Origin: Candidatus Omnitrophota bacterium
GTDB lineage: Bacteria > Omnitrophota > Gorgyraeia > Gygaellales > Profunditerraquicolaceae
NCBI GenBank assembly: GCA_028712505.1
Contig: JAQTQC010000006.1
Span: forward strand, 1-61,538
Length of the DNA stretch: 61,538 nt
Direction of reading: 5' to 3'
Translations under genes and position numbers: made by a program
Shown here: positions 36,073 through 44,829 of the stretch, piece by piece
How the letters are laid out: each line of letters starts with the position of its first letter
Position numbering within the stretch: position 1 is the first letter of the stretch
The notes under the pieces: model-generated
Told to the model about the DNA's origin: nothing
Databases searched by the model: none
The model's input: the letters and a program-made list of their open reading frames with translations, nothing else

Positions 36073-39000
36073 TATTTGGCCTTTTCTGTTTTGATATCAA
36101 GGCATAAGCCTTGTAACTCTTTGATTAAAACATTAAATGACTCTGGAGTCCCATGGGTTAGGCGCTGTTCACCCTTAACTATTGCCTCATAGATGCGCGT
36201 CCTTCCGCTGACATCGTCGCTTTTTACCGTAAGCATTTCTTGTAAGGTAAATGCCGCGCCATAAGCCTCTAATGCCCAAACTTCCATCTCACCTAACCTC
36301 TGACCGCCGAATTGGGCTTTACCGCCTAAAGGCTGCTGAGTGACCAAGGAATACGGGCCGATAGAACGAGCATGTATCTTTTCGTCGACCAGATGGATTA
36401 ATTTCAGGATATACATATACCCGACGGTTACTTTCTGGTCAAAAGGCTCTCCGCTATAACCATCATAGAGAGTAATCTTGCCGTCTTCGGGAAGATTCGC
36501 TTTCTTCAATAACTCCTTAATCTCGCTCTCTTTAGCACTGTCAAATATCGGACAACTCACGTTTAATCCTAAAGCTTTCACTGCCCAGCCTAAATGACAT
36601 TCCAAAATCTGACCTACGTTCATACGCGAAGGCACGCCTAACGGATTCAAAACCATATCCACCGGAGTCCCATCAGGCATATAAGGCATATTTTCTTCAG
36701 GAATGATCCTGGCGACCACACCTTTATTACCATGACGACCAGCAAGTTTATCCCCCTCGGAAAGCTTACGCTTTGTGGCAATATACACCACGACTCTCTT
36801 TAAGATACCCGTGGGCAATTCATCTCCCCGACGCACCTTCTCGATCTCTTGCTCTTCTTCAGCTAATAATTCCTGCACCTGTTCATCAAAAGAAGCAGCT
36901 AAGATCTTGGCTTCATCATTATCGCTGAAATCATATTTTTCAACCTTCTTCTTATCTATACCTAAGATCTGGGCTAAACGCACAGTCTTTTCAATCTGCA
37001 AGAACTCAACTTCCTGTTTATAGTAGGCCTTGAGTTCGCGGATTTTCGCCAATTCTTTGGTCTTTTCTTCTTTGGTCTTACGGCCGCGGTCTTTACGCTG
37101 GAAGACATGTACATCAATAACCACGCCTTCAACCCCAGGAGGAACAACTAAGGAAGTATCCCGAACATCCCCAGCCTTTTCGCCAAAGATAGCCCGCAGT
37201 AATCTTTCTTCAGGGCTAGGCTCAGAATCAGTCTTAGGGGTAATTTTACCTACCAGAATATCCCCAGCGCTTACTTCTGCGCCAACCCGGATAATCCCAT
37301 CCTCATCCAAATTTCTCAATGCTTCTTCACTTACATTAGGAATATCCCGGGTAATCTCTTCGTTACCCAGTCTGGTTTCAGCAGCTTCAATTTCAAACTC
37401 TTCGATATGAATAGAGGTAAAGGTATCGCTCTTGATCAATTTCTCGCTAACCAGAATAGCATCTTCAAAGTTATACCCTCTCCAAGGCATAAAAGCCACC
37501 AGGATATTCTTCCCTAAGGCCAGTTCACCGTCTTTAGTAGCAATTCCGTCGGCAATTGCCTGACCCGGCTCTATCTTATCTCCTAAATTTACCAATGGCC
37601 TCTGGTTTATCGAGGTATCCGCGTTAGTACGCAGGAATTTCTTTAGATGATAGATCTTTTTGCCTACGGTAATCGAGGAGGCATCAACACTGCTTACTTT
37701 TCCTGATTCTTCAGCAAGAACCACTGTCCCGGAATCCTGGGCGACTTTTGCCTCCATATCAGTACCAACTAGAGGAGCCTCAGTAATCATCAGAGGAACA
37801 GCCTGGCGTTGCATATTTGAACCCATGAGCGCGCGGTTTGCATCATCGTGCTCTAAGAAAGGAATAAGTGCCGCAGCCACTGAAACCAACTGCTTGGCAG
37901 AAACATCCATATACTGCACATCTTTTGCTAAGACCTTGGGGAAATCTTCCCTATATCGACAGGTAACAAACTTATCTATGAATCTACCCTCGCTATCTAA
38001 GGCAACATCAGCCTGGGCAATAATCTTATCTTCTTCGATATCCGCAGTTAGGTATTCAAATTTCTTAGTTACGCGGCCATCTTCTACTTTACGATAAGGA
38101 GTTTCAATCAGGCCTAAAGAGTTGATCCGGGCAAAACAGCTCAAGGAAGCGATCAAACCGATATTCGGACCTTCGGGAGTCTCAATTGGACAAACCCTTC
38201 CATAATGTGAAGGATGGATATCCCTAACTTCAAAACCCGCTCTTTCGCGAGAAAGACCACCGGGACCCAAAGCACTCAGACGGCGTTTATGAGTCATCTC
38301 CGCCAAAGGATTGATCTGGTCCATAAACTGAGACAACTGGCTGCGGCCAAAGAAATCTCTAATCTGATTACTCAAAAGCTTGGAGTTAATCAGATAGTGC
38401 ACATTCAGATTATCGAATTCACCTAGAATACTTAATCTTTCCTTGATCGAACGCTCAACCCGGGAAAGTCCGATACGTACCTGATTCTGTACCAGCTCAC
38501 CAACACTCTTTACGCGGCGGTTTCCTAAATGGTCAATATCATCAATCTTTCCTTCACCGGTATTTAACTTGATCAAGTATTCGATTACTTTGATCACAGT
38601 ATCAGAATCGAGTATTCTTTTCTCTAAGGATACGTCCATACCTAATTTACGGTTGAGGATAAAACGTCCTGCCCTCTCTAAATCATATCTGGCAGGATCA
38701 AAGAATAACCTGTAAAATAGACCTTCGGCAGCTTCTTTAGTAACCGGTTCGGTAGGCCGCATCTTGCGATAGAAATCAAGATATGCCTCTTCTTTATTCT
38801 TGGTATAATCTTTCTTTAAGGTATTGATGATCTCGGGATACTCCTTACCAAAAGCAGCAAAAATCTGGCTGTCTTCAGAAAATCCAAGGATCCTTAAGAT
38901 CTGGGTTGCGGGAAAGTTTCTGCGGCGGTCAACATAAGCGGTGATTGTCTCGGTAAGATCATATTTAAATTCCAACCATGCGCCGCGATAAGGGATAACG

Positions 39001-39476
39001 CGACCATAGAATATTTTCTTACCCGTCGGATGCAGCTCCTCTTCAAAAGATACACCGGGAGAACGCTGCAACTGGCTGACTACTACGCGCTCGTCGCCAT
39101 TTATAATAAATGTGCCGGTCTCAGTCATTAAAGGGATCTCGCCAAAATAAGCATCCTGCTCTTTTGTTTCCCGGGGAGTAGTCAGGCGAAACTTCACCTT
39201 TAACGGAGAGGCATAACTTAATGAACGATTTTTAGATTCGCTTATCGTATACTTAGGCTTACCTAAAGAATAGCTGATAAAATCCAATTTTACCGAGCGA
39301 TCAGGACTTTCAATGGGAAAAATCTCCCCAAAGACTTCTTGCAACCCCTGATTCTTTCTTCCATCTGCCGGAACATCAACCTGCAGAAATTCACGATAAG
39401 TATCCAGTTGTACATCCAAAAGATTAGGTAAATCGTAAACTTCTTTTATTTTGGCAAAGCTTTTACGTTTATTCAT
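36072..39476 (-). CDS. rpoB: RNA polymerase beta subunit
   Basis: 1134 residues, of the compact type lacking the large E. coli inserts. The rifampicin pocket reads [20 protein letters not shown] then [20 protein letters not shown]; residues equivalent to Gln513, Asp516, His526, Arg529 and Ser531 are the sensitive types. Other blocks are [30 protein letters not shown] and, near the C-terminus, [20 protein letters not shown]. It follows rplL after a 73-base AT-rich gap that contains a 10-base-period tandem repeat. Confidence 0.98.
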   Translation of the reverse strand: MNKRKSFAKIKEVYDLPNLLDVQLDTYREFLQVDVPADGRKNQGLQEVFGEIFPIESPDRSVKLDFISYSLGKPKYTISESKNRSLSYASPLKVKFRLTTPRETKEQDAYFGEIPLMTETGTFIINGDERVVVSQLQRSPGVSFEEELHPTGKKIFYGRVIPYRGAWLEFKYDLTETITAYVDRRRNFPATQILRILGFSEDSQIFAAFGKEYPEIINTLKKDYTKNKEEAYLDFYRKMRPTEPVTKEAAEGLFYRLFFDPARYDLERAGRFILNRKLGMDVSLEKRILDSDTVIKVIEYLIKLNTGEGKIDDIDHLGNRRVKSVGELVQNQVRIGLSRVERSIKERLSILGEFDNLNVHYLINSKLLSNQIRDFFGRSQLSQFMDQINPLAEMTHKRRLSALGPGGLSRERAGFEVRDIHPSHYGRVCPIETPEGPNIGLIASLSCFARINSLGLIETPYRKVEDGRVTKKFEYLTADIEEDKIIAQADVALDSEGRFIDKFVTCRYREDFPKVLAKDVQYMDVSAKQLVSVAAALIPFLEHDDANRALMGSNMQRQAVPLMITEAPLVGTDMEAKVAQDSGTVVLAEESGKVSSVDASSITVGKKIYHLKKFLRTNADTSINQRPLVNLGDKIEPGQAIADGIATKDGELALGKNILVAFMPWRGYNFEDAILVSEKLIKSDTFTSIHIEEFEIEAAETRLGNEEITRDIPNVSEEALRNLDEDGIIRVGAEVSAGDILVGKITPKTDSEPSPEERLLRAIFGEKAGDVRDTSLVVPPGVEGVVIDVHVFQRKDRGRKTKEEKTKELAKIRELKAYYKQEVEFLQIEKTVRLAQILGIDKKKVEKYDFSDNDEAKILAASFDEQVQELLAEEEQEIEKVRRGDELPTGILKRVVVYIATKRKLSEGDKLAGRHGNKGVVARIIPEENMPYMPDGTPVDMVLNPLGVPSRMNVGQILECHLGWAVKALGLNVSCPIFDSAKESEIKELLKKANLPEDGKITLYDGYSGEPFDQKVTVGYMYILKLIHLVDEKIHARSIGPYSLVTQQPLGGKAQFGGQRLGEMEVWALEAYGAAFTLQEMLTVKSDDVSGRTRIYEAIVKGEQRLTHGTPESFNVLIKELQGLCLDIKTEKAK

Positions 39477-39510
39477 AATCCCTTATGGCTAGATTCAGCC
39501 TAGTTTTAGT

Positions 39511-39560
39511 TACTTAGGTTTACTTAAACTTACTTATACTTAATTATATTTACTTTAACT
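39511..39560. repeat. Five-unit 10-bp degenerate tandem repeat
   Basis: Five consecutive decamers start at 39511: TACTTAGGTT, TACTTAAACT, TACTTATACT, TAATTATATT and TACTTTAACT. The last one runs into the 3' end of rplL. On the minus strand the fourth unit contains TATAAT (39548-39543), but no convincing -35 box lies 17 bases upstream. It sits between rplL and rpoB. Confidence 0.7.
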
Positions 39561-39933
39561 CTACGGTTGCACCAGCGGCTTCTAATTTCTTCTTCATTTC
39601 AGCAGCTTCATCTTTAGTAGCGCCCTCCTTGATTGGCTTAGGAGCAGCATCAACTAAATCCTTGGCTTCTTTCAAGCCCAGATTAGTGATAGTACGAACT
39701 TCTTTTATAACCGCGATTTTATTTGCGCCAGCGTTAGTCAGCACAACGGTAAATACGCTTTTTTCCTCTGCGGCAGCAGCCGGAGCAGCAGCACCAGCAG
39801 CCGGAGCAGCAGCCATCGGCATATTCGCACTTACACCAAATTTCTCTTCCAAAGCCTTAACTAAGTCTGAGAGCTCTAAAACACTCATTGTCTCTATTGA
39901 CTTGATTAATTCTTCCAATTTTGCAGTTGCCAT
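39550..39933 (-). CDS. rplL: 50S ribosomal protein L7/L12
   Basis: 127-residue stalk protein that recruits translation factors. The N-terminal dimerisation helices ([20 protein letters not shown]) are joined by an Ala/Pro-rich hinge (about residues 40-57) to the C-terminal domain with [20 protein letters not shown] and [21 protein letters not shown] strong GGGAGG precedes its ATG. It follows rplJ by 14 bases. Confidence 0.98.
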   Translation of the reverse strand: MATAKLEELIKSIETMSVLELSDLVKALEEKFGVSANMPMAAAPAAGAAAPAAAAEEKSVFTVVLTNAGANKIAVIKEVRTITNLGLKEAKDLVDAAPKPIKEGATKDEAAEMKKKLEAAGATVELK

Positions 39934-39947
39934 TTATTCCTCCCTTT

Positions 39948-40475
39948 TTAGCTAGTTTTTTTCTGTTTGATTTGATCTAAGCAATAAACGAATTTCTTTA
40001 AAGTTTGATTCAATACAACAACTACCTTGACAATCGGACCATTCAAAGCACAAACTACCTGAGCCCTAAGCACATCCTTAGACGGAAGCTTGCTCATAGC
40101 CTCGATGTCCTTTGAAGTTAATACCTTCGCCTCCAGGAAACCGCCTTCTAATACCAGTTTCTCATGTTCTTTATGAAAATCGCATAGAATCTTTGAGACA
40201 CCCACCGGCTCATCCTTAAAGAAAATCAACCCGCAAGGCGACTCAATTGATTTGATCAGCTCATCTAAACCTAATTCCTTCATCGCCCTTCTGGCAATAC
40301 TGTTCTTGACCACAAAAAGATCTGAACCGCCTGATTTAAGAGTCTTCCTTAATCCACTCATATCCGGGCTGGCTACTCCGGAGTATTTCACAATGATAAG
40401 CCCCTTGGATTCTTTAAAAGTGTTCTTTATCCGGCTCTCTGACGTCTCTTTAACTAATAATCCGATTTTTTTCAT
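39948..40475 (-). CDS. rplJ: 50S ribosomal protein L10
   Basis: 175-residue stalk base protein. GLIIVKYSGVASPDMSGLRK and FVVKNSIARRAMKELG are the rRNA-binding part; the C-terminal helix (VVVLNQTLKKFVYCLDQIKQ) binds L7/L12 dimers. The gap to rplA is only 27 bases, so there is no room for the long L10 mRNA leader that controls this operon in E. coli. Confidence 0.96.
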   Translation of the reverse strand: MKKIGLLVKETSESRIKNTFKESKGLIIVKYSGVASPDMSGLRKTLKSGGSDLFVVKNSIARRAMKELGLDELIKSIESPCGLIFFKDEPVGVSKILCDFHKEHEKLVLEGGFLEAKVLTSKDIEAMSKLPSKDVLRAQVVCALNGPIVKVVVVLNQTLKKFVYCLDQIKQKKTS

Positions 40476-40502
40476 CTTACAGACTCGCTTTGCCTTATGT
40501 TA

Positions 40503-41183
40503 TTAACAGTTGATCCTTAAACCCGGATTCATGGAAGTAGCAATGCTCAAACTCTTGACAAATTTACCTTTTACTGAAGCAGGCCTGGATTCATTAACTG
40601 CTTCGACAACCTTAGAAGCATTATCGTTTAATTGATCCTCGCTGAACGAGATCTTACCTACGGACAGATGCATACCACCCTGCTTATCAACACGGAACTC
40701 AACTTTACCCTTGCGCACATCTTCTATGGCTTTAGTTATATCGTTGGTAACCGTGCCGGTTTTGGGAGAAGGCATCAAACCGCGTGGCCCTAGAACCTTG
40801 CCTAATTTACTCAAATCCTTCATCATTTCAGGAGTAGCTATAGCGCAATCGAAATCAAGAAAACCGGCACCAACCTTATCAATCAACTCGATGCCACCTA
40901 TATAATCCGCTTTTGCTTCCCTGGCCTGACGTTCATGTTCGCCTTTACAGAATACAGCCACCCGGACTTTCTTACCAGTCCCATGAGGAAGCACCACTGT
41001 ACCGCGGACCATTTGATCGCTTTTCTTAGTATCAACACTTAAATTAAAATGCAGGTCAACTGAGCCGTCAAACTTTGGTTTAGGCAGCTTTTTCAATAAA
41101 ATGATCGCTTCCTTTAACTGATAAAGTTTGTCCTGCTCAACCTGCTTAACCGATTCCTTATATCTCTTGCTGGATGTTTTCAT
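40503..41183 (-). CDS. rplA: 50S ribosomal protein L1
   Basis: 226 residues, stalk L1 near the E site. LKKLPKPKFDGSVDLHFNLS, VVLPHGTGKKVRVAVFCKGE, the signature KVLGPRGLMPSPKTGTVTND and the C-terminal YTKAxxxS-like region (KSLSIATSMNPGLRI) identify it. In E. coli L1 represses the L11 operon. It lies 2 bases after rplK. Confidence 0.97.
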   Translation of the reverse strand: MKTSSKRYKESVKQVEQDKLYQLKEAIILLKKLPKPKFDGSVDLHFNLSVDTKKSDQMVRGTVVLPHGTGKKVRVAVFCKGEHERQAREAKADYIGGIELIDKVGAGFLDFDCAIATPEMMKDLSKLGKVLGPRGLMPSPKTGTVTNDITKAIEDVRKGKVEFRVDKQGGMHLSVGKISFSEDQLNDNASKVVEAVNESRPASVKGKFVKSLSIATSMNPGLRINC

Positions 41184-41185
41184 AT

Positions 41186-41611
41186 TTATCCTTCAACCGC
41201 GATCCCCATGCTGCGCGCGGTACCTTCAATGATTTTAATCGCCTGCTCCATGCTGGCAGTATTTAAATCCGGAAGCTTAAGCTTGGCAATTTCCTCAACC
41301 TGTTTCTTGGTTACCTTGCCAATAGTTTCTTTCCCGCTGATACCTGATGCCTTAGCCAAATTGGCTGCCCTCTTCAGTAAAATCGATGATGGCGGGCTCT
41401 TTATAATAAAGGTAAAGGTCCTATCCTCAAAAACACTGATAACTACCGGGAGGATTAAACCGTCTTTGCCCTTAGTCTGGTCATTGAACTGTTTGCAAAA
41501 CTGCATAATGTTCACGCCATGCTGACCTAGTGCAGGGCCAACCGGAGGAGCAGGATTTGCCTGTGCTGCCGGAACGTGTAATTTAATCTGAGCCTTGATT
41601 GCTTTTGCCAT
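41186..41611 (-). CDS. rplK: 50S ribosomal protein L11
   Basis: 141 residues. The N-terminal [20 protein letters not shown] and [18 protein letters not shown] carry the conserved prolines of the thiostrepton-binding linker; the C-terminal rRNA-binding domain ends [15 protein letters not shown]. It forms the GTPase-associated centre with the L10 stalk. It lies 2 bases after nusG. Confidence 0.98.
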   Translation of the reverse strand: MAKAIKAQIKLHVPAAQANPAPPVGPALGQHGVNIMQFCKQFNDQTKGKDGLILPVVISVFEDRTFTFIIKSPPSSILLKRAANLAKASGISGKETIGKVTKKQVEEIAKLKLPDLNTASMEQAIKIIEGTARSMGIAVEG

Positions 41612-41613
41612 AG

Positions 41614-42141
41614 TTATACCCTCTCCACCTGCCAGTACTCTAACTCCACCGGCGTAGAGCGTCCAAATATAGAAACACTTACCTTGACTTTTCCTTTTTC
41701 AGGATACACTTCTTCAATCACCCCGTTGAAATTTAAAAATGGCCCCTCATTAACCCTGACCTGCTCGCCTTTTTCAAAGACTATCTTTGGCGAAGGCTTA
41801 GCAGCAGTTTCTTTGGTACGCTTAAGAATGCTATCTACTTCATCTTGGGGAAGCGGCACAGGTTTACGGCCTAAACCGATAAAACCCGTAACTCCCTGTG
41901 AATTCTTAATAAAAAGATAGGTCTCTTCGCTTAAATCCATCTCCACCAACAAATACCCCGGGAAGAATTTTCTCTGGGTGATTTTCTTCTTGCCGGAACG
42001 GACCTCCGAAACCTGTTCCGTAGGGATAACTACGCTAGAAATAGACTCGCTAAGACCGCTTGAGGCGATCTTTTTCTCTAAAGAAGCTTTGACCTTTTCT
42101 TCAATCCCGGTCTGAGTATGTACAACGTACCATTTCTTCAT
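41614..42141 (-). CDS. nusG: Transcription elongation/antitermination factor NusG
   Basis: 175 residues. The NGN domain is [20 protein letters not shown] through [20 protein letters not shown] and [20 protein letters not shown]; the C-terminal KOW domain is [20 protein letters not shown]. It links RNA polymerase to Rho or to ribosomal S10. No extra domain is inserted, unlike some deep-branching NusG. It overlaps the secE stop by 4 bases. Confidence 0.97.
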   Translation of the reverse strand: MKKWYVVHTQTGIEEKVKASLEKKIASSGLSESISSVVIPTEQVSEVRSGKKKITQRKFFPGYLLVEMDLSEETYLFIKNSQGVTGFIGLGRKPVPLPQDEVDSILKRTKETAAKPSPKIVFEKGEQVRVNEGPFLNFNGVIEEVYPEKGKVKVSVSIFGRSTPVELEYWQVERV

Positions 42142-42329
42142 TTAAAAACCACGCTTAGAAATCTGGATAACCCCAGATCTACTATCCCAATAAAAATTGT
42201 CATTATTCCGGTAACCGTAATTACTAAAACTGTGGAAGCCAAAAGTTCTTTTCTGGTAGACCAGGAAACTTTGGCTAATTCAGCCCGAACCTCTTTTAGA
42301 AAATTTACCGGTTTCGCTATTATATTCAT
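42138..42329 (-). CDS. secE: Protein translocase subunit SecE
   Basis: 63-residue single-helix clamp of the SecYEG channel. PVNFLKEVRAELAKVSWSTR is the amphipathic cytoplasmic helix with the family's conserved Lys-Val-x-Trp, followed by one membrane helix (residues about 36-58). I start it at the ATG at 42329, which has GAAGGG about 9 bases ahead; an upstream TTG at 42350 lies only 10 bases from the end of tRNA-Trp and is less likely. Confidence 0.94.
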   Translation of the reverse strand: MNIIAKPVNFLKEVRAELAKVSWSTRKELLASTVLVITVTGIMTIFIGIVDLGLSRFLSVVFK

Positions 42330-42360
42330 ATCCAAAAACCCTTCTGCCAACCTGTAACTA

Positions 42361-42431
42361 CAGGAGCGGCAGGACTTGAACCTGCAGTCACGGTTTTGGA
42401 GACCGTTGGTTTGCCATTAACCGACGCCCCT
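42361..42431 (-). tRNA. tRNA-Trp (CCA)
   Basis: A full cloverleaf can be drawn: acceptor stem AGGGGCG with CGCTCCT, D arm GGTT/AACC, anticodon stem ACGGT/ACCGT around the loop CTCCAAA (anticodon CCA), and T arm GCAGG-TTCAAGT-CCTGC. The discriminator is G and no CCA end is encoded. It lies between rpmG and secE, a common place for tRNA-Trp. Confidence 0.96.
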
Positions 42432-42451
42432 AAGTTTAATTTTTCAATTTC

Positions 42452-42552
42452 TATCCCGACTCATAACCCGCGTAAAAATTTATTTAAATTTTTACGCATT
42501 CGTCGGGATAAATTCGGCCATTTACTTATGTCGCGCTTTGCGCTCCATAAGT
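42452..42552. repeat. Dispersed palindromic element, inverted copy
   Basis: The 128-base gap between tRNA-Trp and rpmG holds TATCCCGAC (42452-42460) pairing with GTCGGGATA (42502-42510), enclosing a perfect 12-bp hairpin, GCGTAAAAATTT (42470-42481) with AAATTTTTACGC (42486-42497). Next is ACTTATG (42524-42530) pairing with CATAAGT (42546-42552) around GCGC-TTT-GCGC. Read on the minus strand, the order of parts matches copies 1-3. Confidence 0.75.
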
Positions 42553-42559
42553 CAAGACC

Positions 42560-42709
42560 TTATTTAATTTCCTTATGCGGGGTATGTTTATGACAGGAAT
42601 TGCAGAACTTACTAAGCTCAAGCCTATCTTGATGCAACTTTTTATTTTTACTCGTCGTATAATTACGATTTTTGCAAACCGTGCATTCTAAAGTGATTGT
42701 TTCACGCAT
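42560..42709 (-). CDS. rpmG: 50S ribosomal protein L33 (zinc type)
   Basis: 49 residues, read directly from the sequence: [20 protein letters not shown], then [20 protein letters not shown] and KHTPHKEIK. The Cys-x2-Cys pairs near both ends (CTVC, CNSC) make it the zinc-binding form. It is flanked by tRNA-Thr and tRNA-Trp, the usual head of the secE-nusG operon. Confidence 0.96.
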   Translation of the reverse strand: MRETITLECTVCKNRNYTTSKNKKLHQDRLELSKFCNSCHKHTPHKEIK

Positions 42710-42770
42710 ATTTATATTTATTCTTCATGCCCCGCTTAATAGTATTGCGCGGGTATTTGTTATCTACGAA

Positions 42771-42843
42771 AGCTGGAGACGAGAATTGAACTCGTGACCC
42801 CGTCCTTACCAAGGACGTGCTCTGCCAACTGAGCTACTCCAGC
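42771..42843 (-). tRNA. tRNA-Thr (GGT)
   Basis: The cloverleaf is clear: acceptor GCTGGAG with CTCCAGC, D arm GCTC/GAGC, anticodon stem CGTCC/GGACG around TTGGTAA (anticodon GGT), and T arm with GTTCAAT. It is 73 nucleotides with no encoded CCA. It is the first gene after the promoter region behind rsmA. Confidence 0.96.
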
Positions 42844-42978
42844 AGAAATGGATTCGCTCCGTCGAATAAGCTTTTAAACAAAAAAAAACCACAGACCAAG
42901 AAATTATTCAATTCTCTCTTTGAGATTATAAACTACCAACTAAATATTATTGTAATAGATGTTTACGTAAAAGAGAAG

Positions 42979-43005
42979 TTTATACTATGATTGTATATTT
43001 GTCAA
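42979..43005 (-). promoter_or_regulatory. Probable promoter for the tRNA-Thr/rpmG/secE-nusG/rif operon
   Basis: On the minus strand TTGACA (43005-43000), a perfect -35 box, is followed after 15 bases by TATAAA (42984-42979). The spacing is shorter than the ideal 17. It lies just after the rsmA stop in a 190-base AT-rich gap, about 130 bases before tRNA-Thr. A second -10-like TATAAT is at 42930-42925, with a weak TTACAA 19 bases upstream. Confidence 0.55.
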
Positions 43006-43033
43006 GAGCTTTTTTAGCTTTTTTTTAATTCCT

Positions 43034-43864
43034 TTAAGATACCATATTTCCCCGGGGATATCCCTTGGCCCCTACATAATTACTCATCCGGGCAAACTCG
43101 TCTAACGAAAGACCCTCCGGCCGTACATTCCTGTCAATCCCCCGGCTTCTCAGAAATTCCTCGAGCAAATCCGGGCTAAGACAACCCGACAGACTATTTC
43201 TCAAGGTCTTCCTTCTTTGGCCAAAAGAGCTGCGGATTAATTTAAAGAAAATTTCCTCATCTTGAACTTCAACCGGTGGCACCGTTCTAAACTTTAAACC
43301 CAACAAAGATGAATCGATTTTCGGTCTGGGCTTAAAACTTCCTTTCTTTATTTCAAAGATAATCCTGCTTTCGGCGTGATACTGCACAAAGCAACTAAAT
43401 GATCCGTATTCCTTTGAACCGCAACCAGCATTAACCCTGCGGCCAAATTCTTTCTGCACAGTCATAAAGGCTGAATCGATATCAGCTCGATAGCGGATAA
43501 GATGTTCGATAATCGGGCTGGATATATAATAAGGTATATTACCGATAATCTTTATTTTTTGCCTTATATGATTCTCTTTTAAGAATTTATGGATATCAAA
43601 TTCCAGTATATTTACATTTACCAAGTGGCAATTGGGATATAAACCTATCCGCTGCCTGAGCGCAGGAAAAAGCCTTTGGTCTATCTCTAAGGCATAGACC
43701 TCCTTTGCGCTTTGAGCCAGCTGTTCTGTCAGGTCTCCCATTCCCGCCCCTATCTCCAATACTATATCGTCTTGGGACAATTGACAGGCAGAAACTATTT
43801 TTCTCTGGATATTCTTATCAACAATGAAATTCTGGCCTAAGCTTTTTTTTGGTTTAATGTACAT
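43034..43864 (-). CDS. rsmA: 16S rRNA dimethyladenosine transferase (KsgA/RsmA)
   Basis: 276-residue SAM-dependent enzyme that dimethylates two adenosines in helix 45 of 16S rRNA. KPKKSLGQNFIVDKNIQRKI, the SAM motif VLEIGAGMGDLTEQLAQSAK, and the catalytic IIGNIPYYISSPIIEHLIRY (NLPY-type motif, here NIPY) are clear; SSFGQRRKTLRNSL is the C-terminal family block. Its ATG lies within the end of pdxA (28-base overlap). It is the last gene before the promoter of the tRNA/ribosomal operon. Confidence 0.95.
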   Translation of the reverse strand: MYIKPKKSLGQNFIVDKNIQRKIVSACQLSQDDIVLEIGAGMGDLTEQLAQSAKEVYALEIDQRLFPALRQRIGLYPNCHLVNVNILEFDIHKFLKENHIRQKIKIIGNIPYYISSPIIEHLIRYRADIDSAFMTVQKEFGRRVNAGCGSKEYGSFSCFVQYHAESRIIFEIKKGSFKPRPKIDSSLLGLKFRTVPPVEVQDEEIFFKLIRSSFGQRRKTLRNSLSGCLSPDLLEEFLRSRGIDRNVRPEGLSLDEFARMSNYVGAKGYPRGNMVS

Positions 43865-44829
43865 TTTATGGCAAGTGCTATAGCAGAAACAAGGGAATTC
43901 GGATTAGCTAATGCGGGTTTTACAGCCAGATCAAAAGCAGTTCCATGCAAAGGAGAAGTACGAACAAAAGGAAGGCCAAGGGTAAGGTTGACACCGCTAT
44001 CAAAATCCGTTAACTTTAAAGGAATCAGCGCCTGATCATGATATAAAGCGATCACACAGTCAAAAATCCCCTTCTCTGCTTCTTTAATCGCTACATCCGC
44101 AGGTAGCGGGCCGGTTATAACCGTTGCACCATGTCTCCTTTTTAAAGCCGCAATCGCCGGCTTAATTACTCTTAGCTCCTCTGTTCCGATTACTCCGTTA
44201 TCAGAAGCATGAGGATTAAATCCACAAACAACGATCCTGGGCTTAGGGATTAAAAATAATTTCCTCAAACCCTCAGCAGTATTTAAAATGTTATTTTCCA
44301 GTTTACTTTTAGTAATATTATCGGAGGCATCCTTAAGTGGTATATGCCTGGTGACTAAGCTGAACTTGAATTTATTATTGATGAGCAGCATGATCAGATC
44401 TCGGCAATTAAATCTGTCAGCCAAGTATTCTGTATGGCCGGAAAATTTAGAGCCCGCTAGGTTAATCGCTTCCTTCGAAATCGGACAGGTGACTAAACAA
44501 TCCAGGCGTTCATCTTTAAGGAGTTTGACGGCAGTATCAAGATACTCCAGGGAGGCTGAACCATTCCGGGAGCTAACCCTTCCAAAGACAAAACTTCTCC
44601 TCATCACATTCTTTAGATCTACGAGTTGAGCGGGCAAAGAACTTGCCTTTAAAACCCTGGCTGCCTCAGCCAATACAAAACTATCTCCGATAACCGTAAA
44701 ATCGGCTTTATCCTTTAGTAGTTTTAGCGCTTTGAGAGTGATAGCTGGCCCTATGCCGGCAGGATCCCCTATTGTAAGCCCTACTCTAATTTTCAAGGAT
44801 CTTGATATAGGATTGTTTTTTAATTTCAT
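43837..44829 (-). CDS. pdxA: 4-hydroxythreonine-4-phosphate dehydrogenase
   Basis: 330-residue NAD-dependent enzyme of DXP-dependent pyridoxal phosphate synthesis. RVGLTIGDPAGIGPAITLKA is the family N-terminus; metal and substrate residues lie in SGHTEYLADRF, VIALYHDQALIPLKL and GLPFVRTSPLHGTAFDLAVK. The ATG at 44829 overlaps the upstream gene by 44 bases and gives 12 extra residues; a TTG at 44796 would match the usual start (LKIRVGL). The pdxA-rsmA pair, often with a surA-type gene in front, is a well-known arrangement. Confidence 0.95.
   Translation of the reverse strand: MKLKNNPISRSLKIRVGLTIGDPAGIGPAITLKALKLLKDKADFTVIGDSFVLAEAARVLKASSLPAQLVDLKNVMRRSFVFGRVSSRNGSASLEYLDTAVKLLKDERLDCLVTCPISKEAINLAGSKFSGHTEYLADRFNCRDLIMLLINNKFKFSLVTRHIPLKDASDNITKSKLENNILNTAEGLRKLFLIPKPRIVVCGFNPHASDNGVIGTEELRVIKPAIAALKRRHGATVITGPLPADVAIKEAEKGIFDCVIALYHDQALIPLKLTDFDSGVNLTLGLPFVRTSPLHGTAFDLAVKPALANPNSLVSAIALAIKCTLNQKKA

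Noticed and set aside
38240..38440. Rifampicin-resistance substitutions in RpoB
   Set aside because: The positions linked to resistance (equivalents of 513, 516, 526, 529 and 531) are the sensitive types. Ile and Ala at the 518 and 522 equivalents look like ordinary family variation.
43011..43030. T-rich AGCTTTTTTAGCTTTTTT stretch after rsmA as a terminator
   Set aside because: The possible stem is only 4 bp and the T-run is on the wrong strand for rsmA, which is transcribed leftwards.
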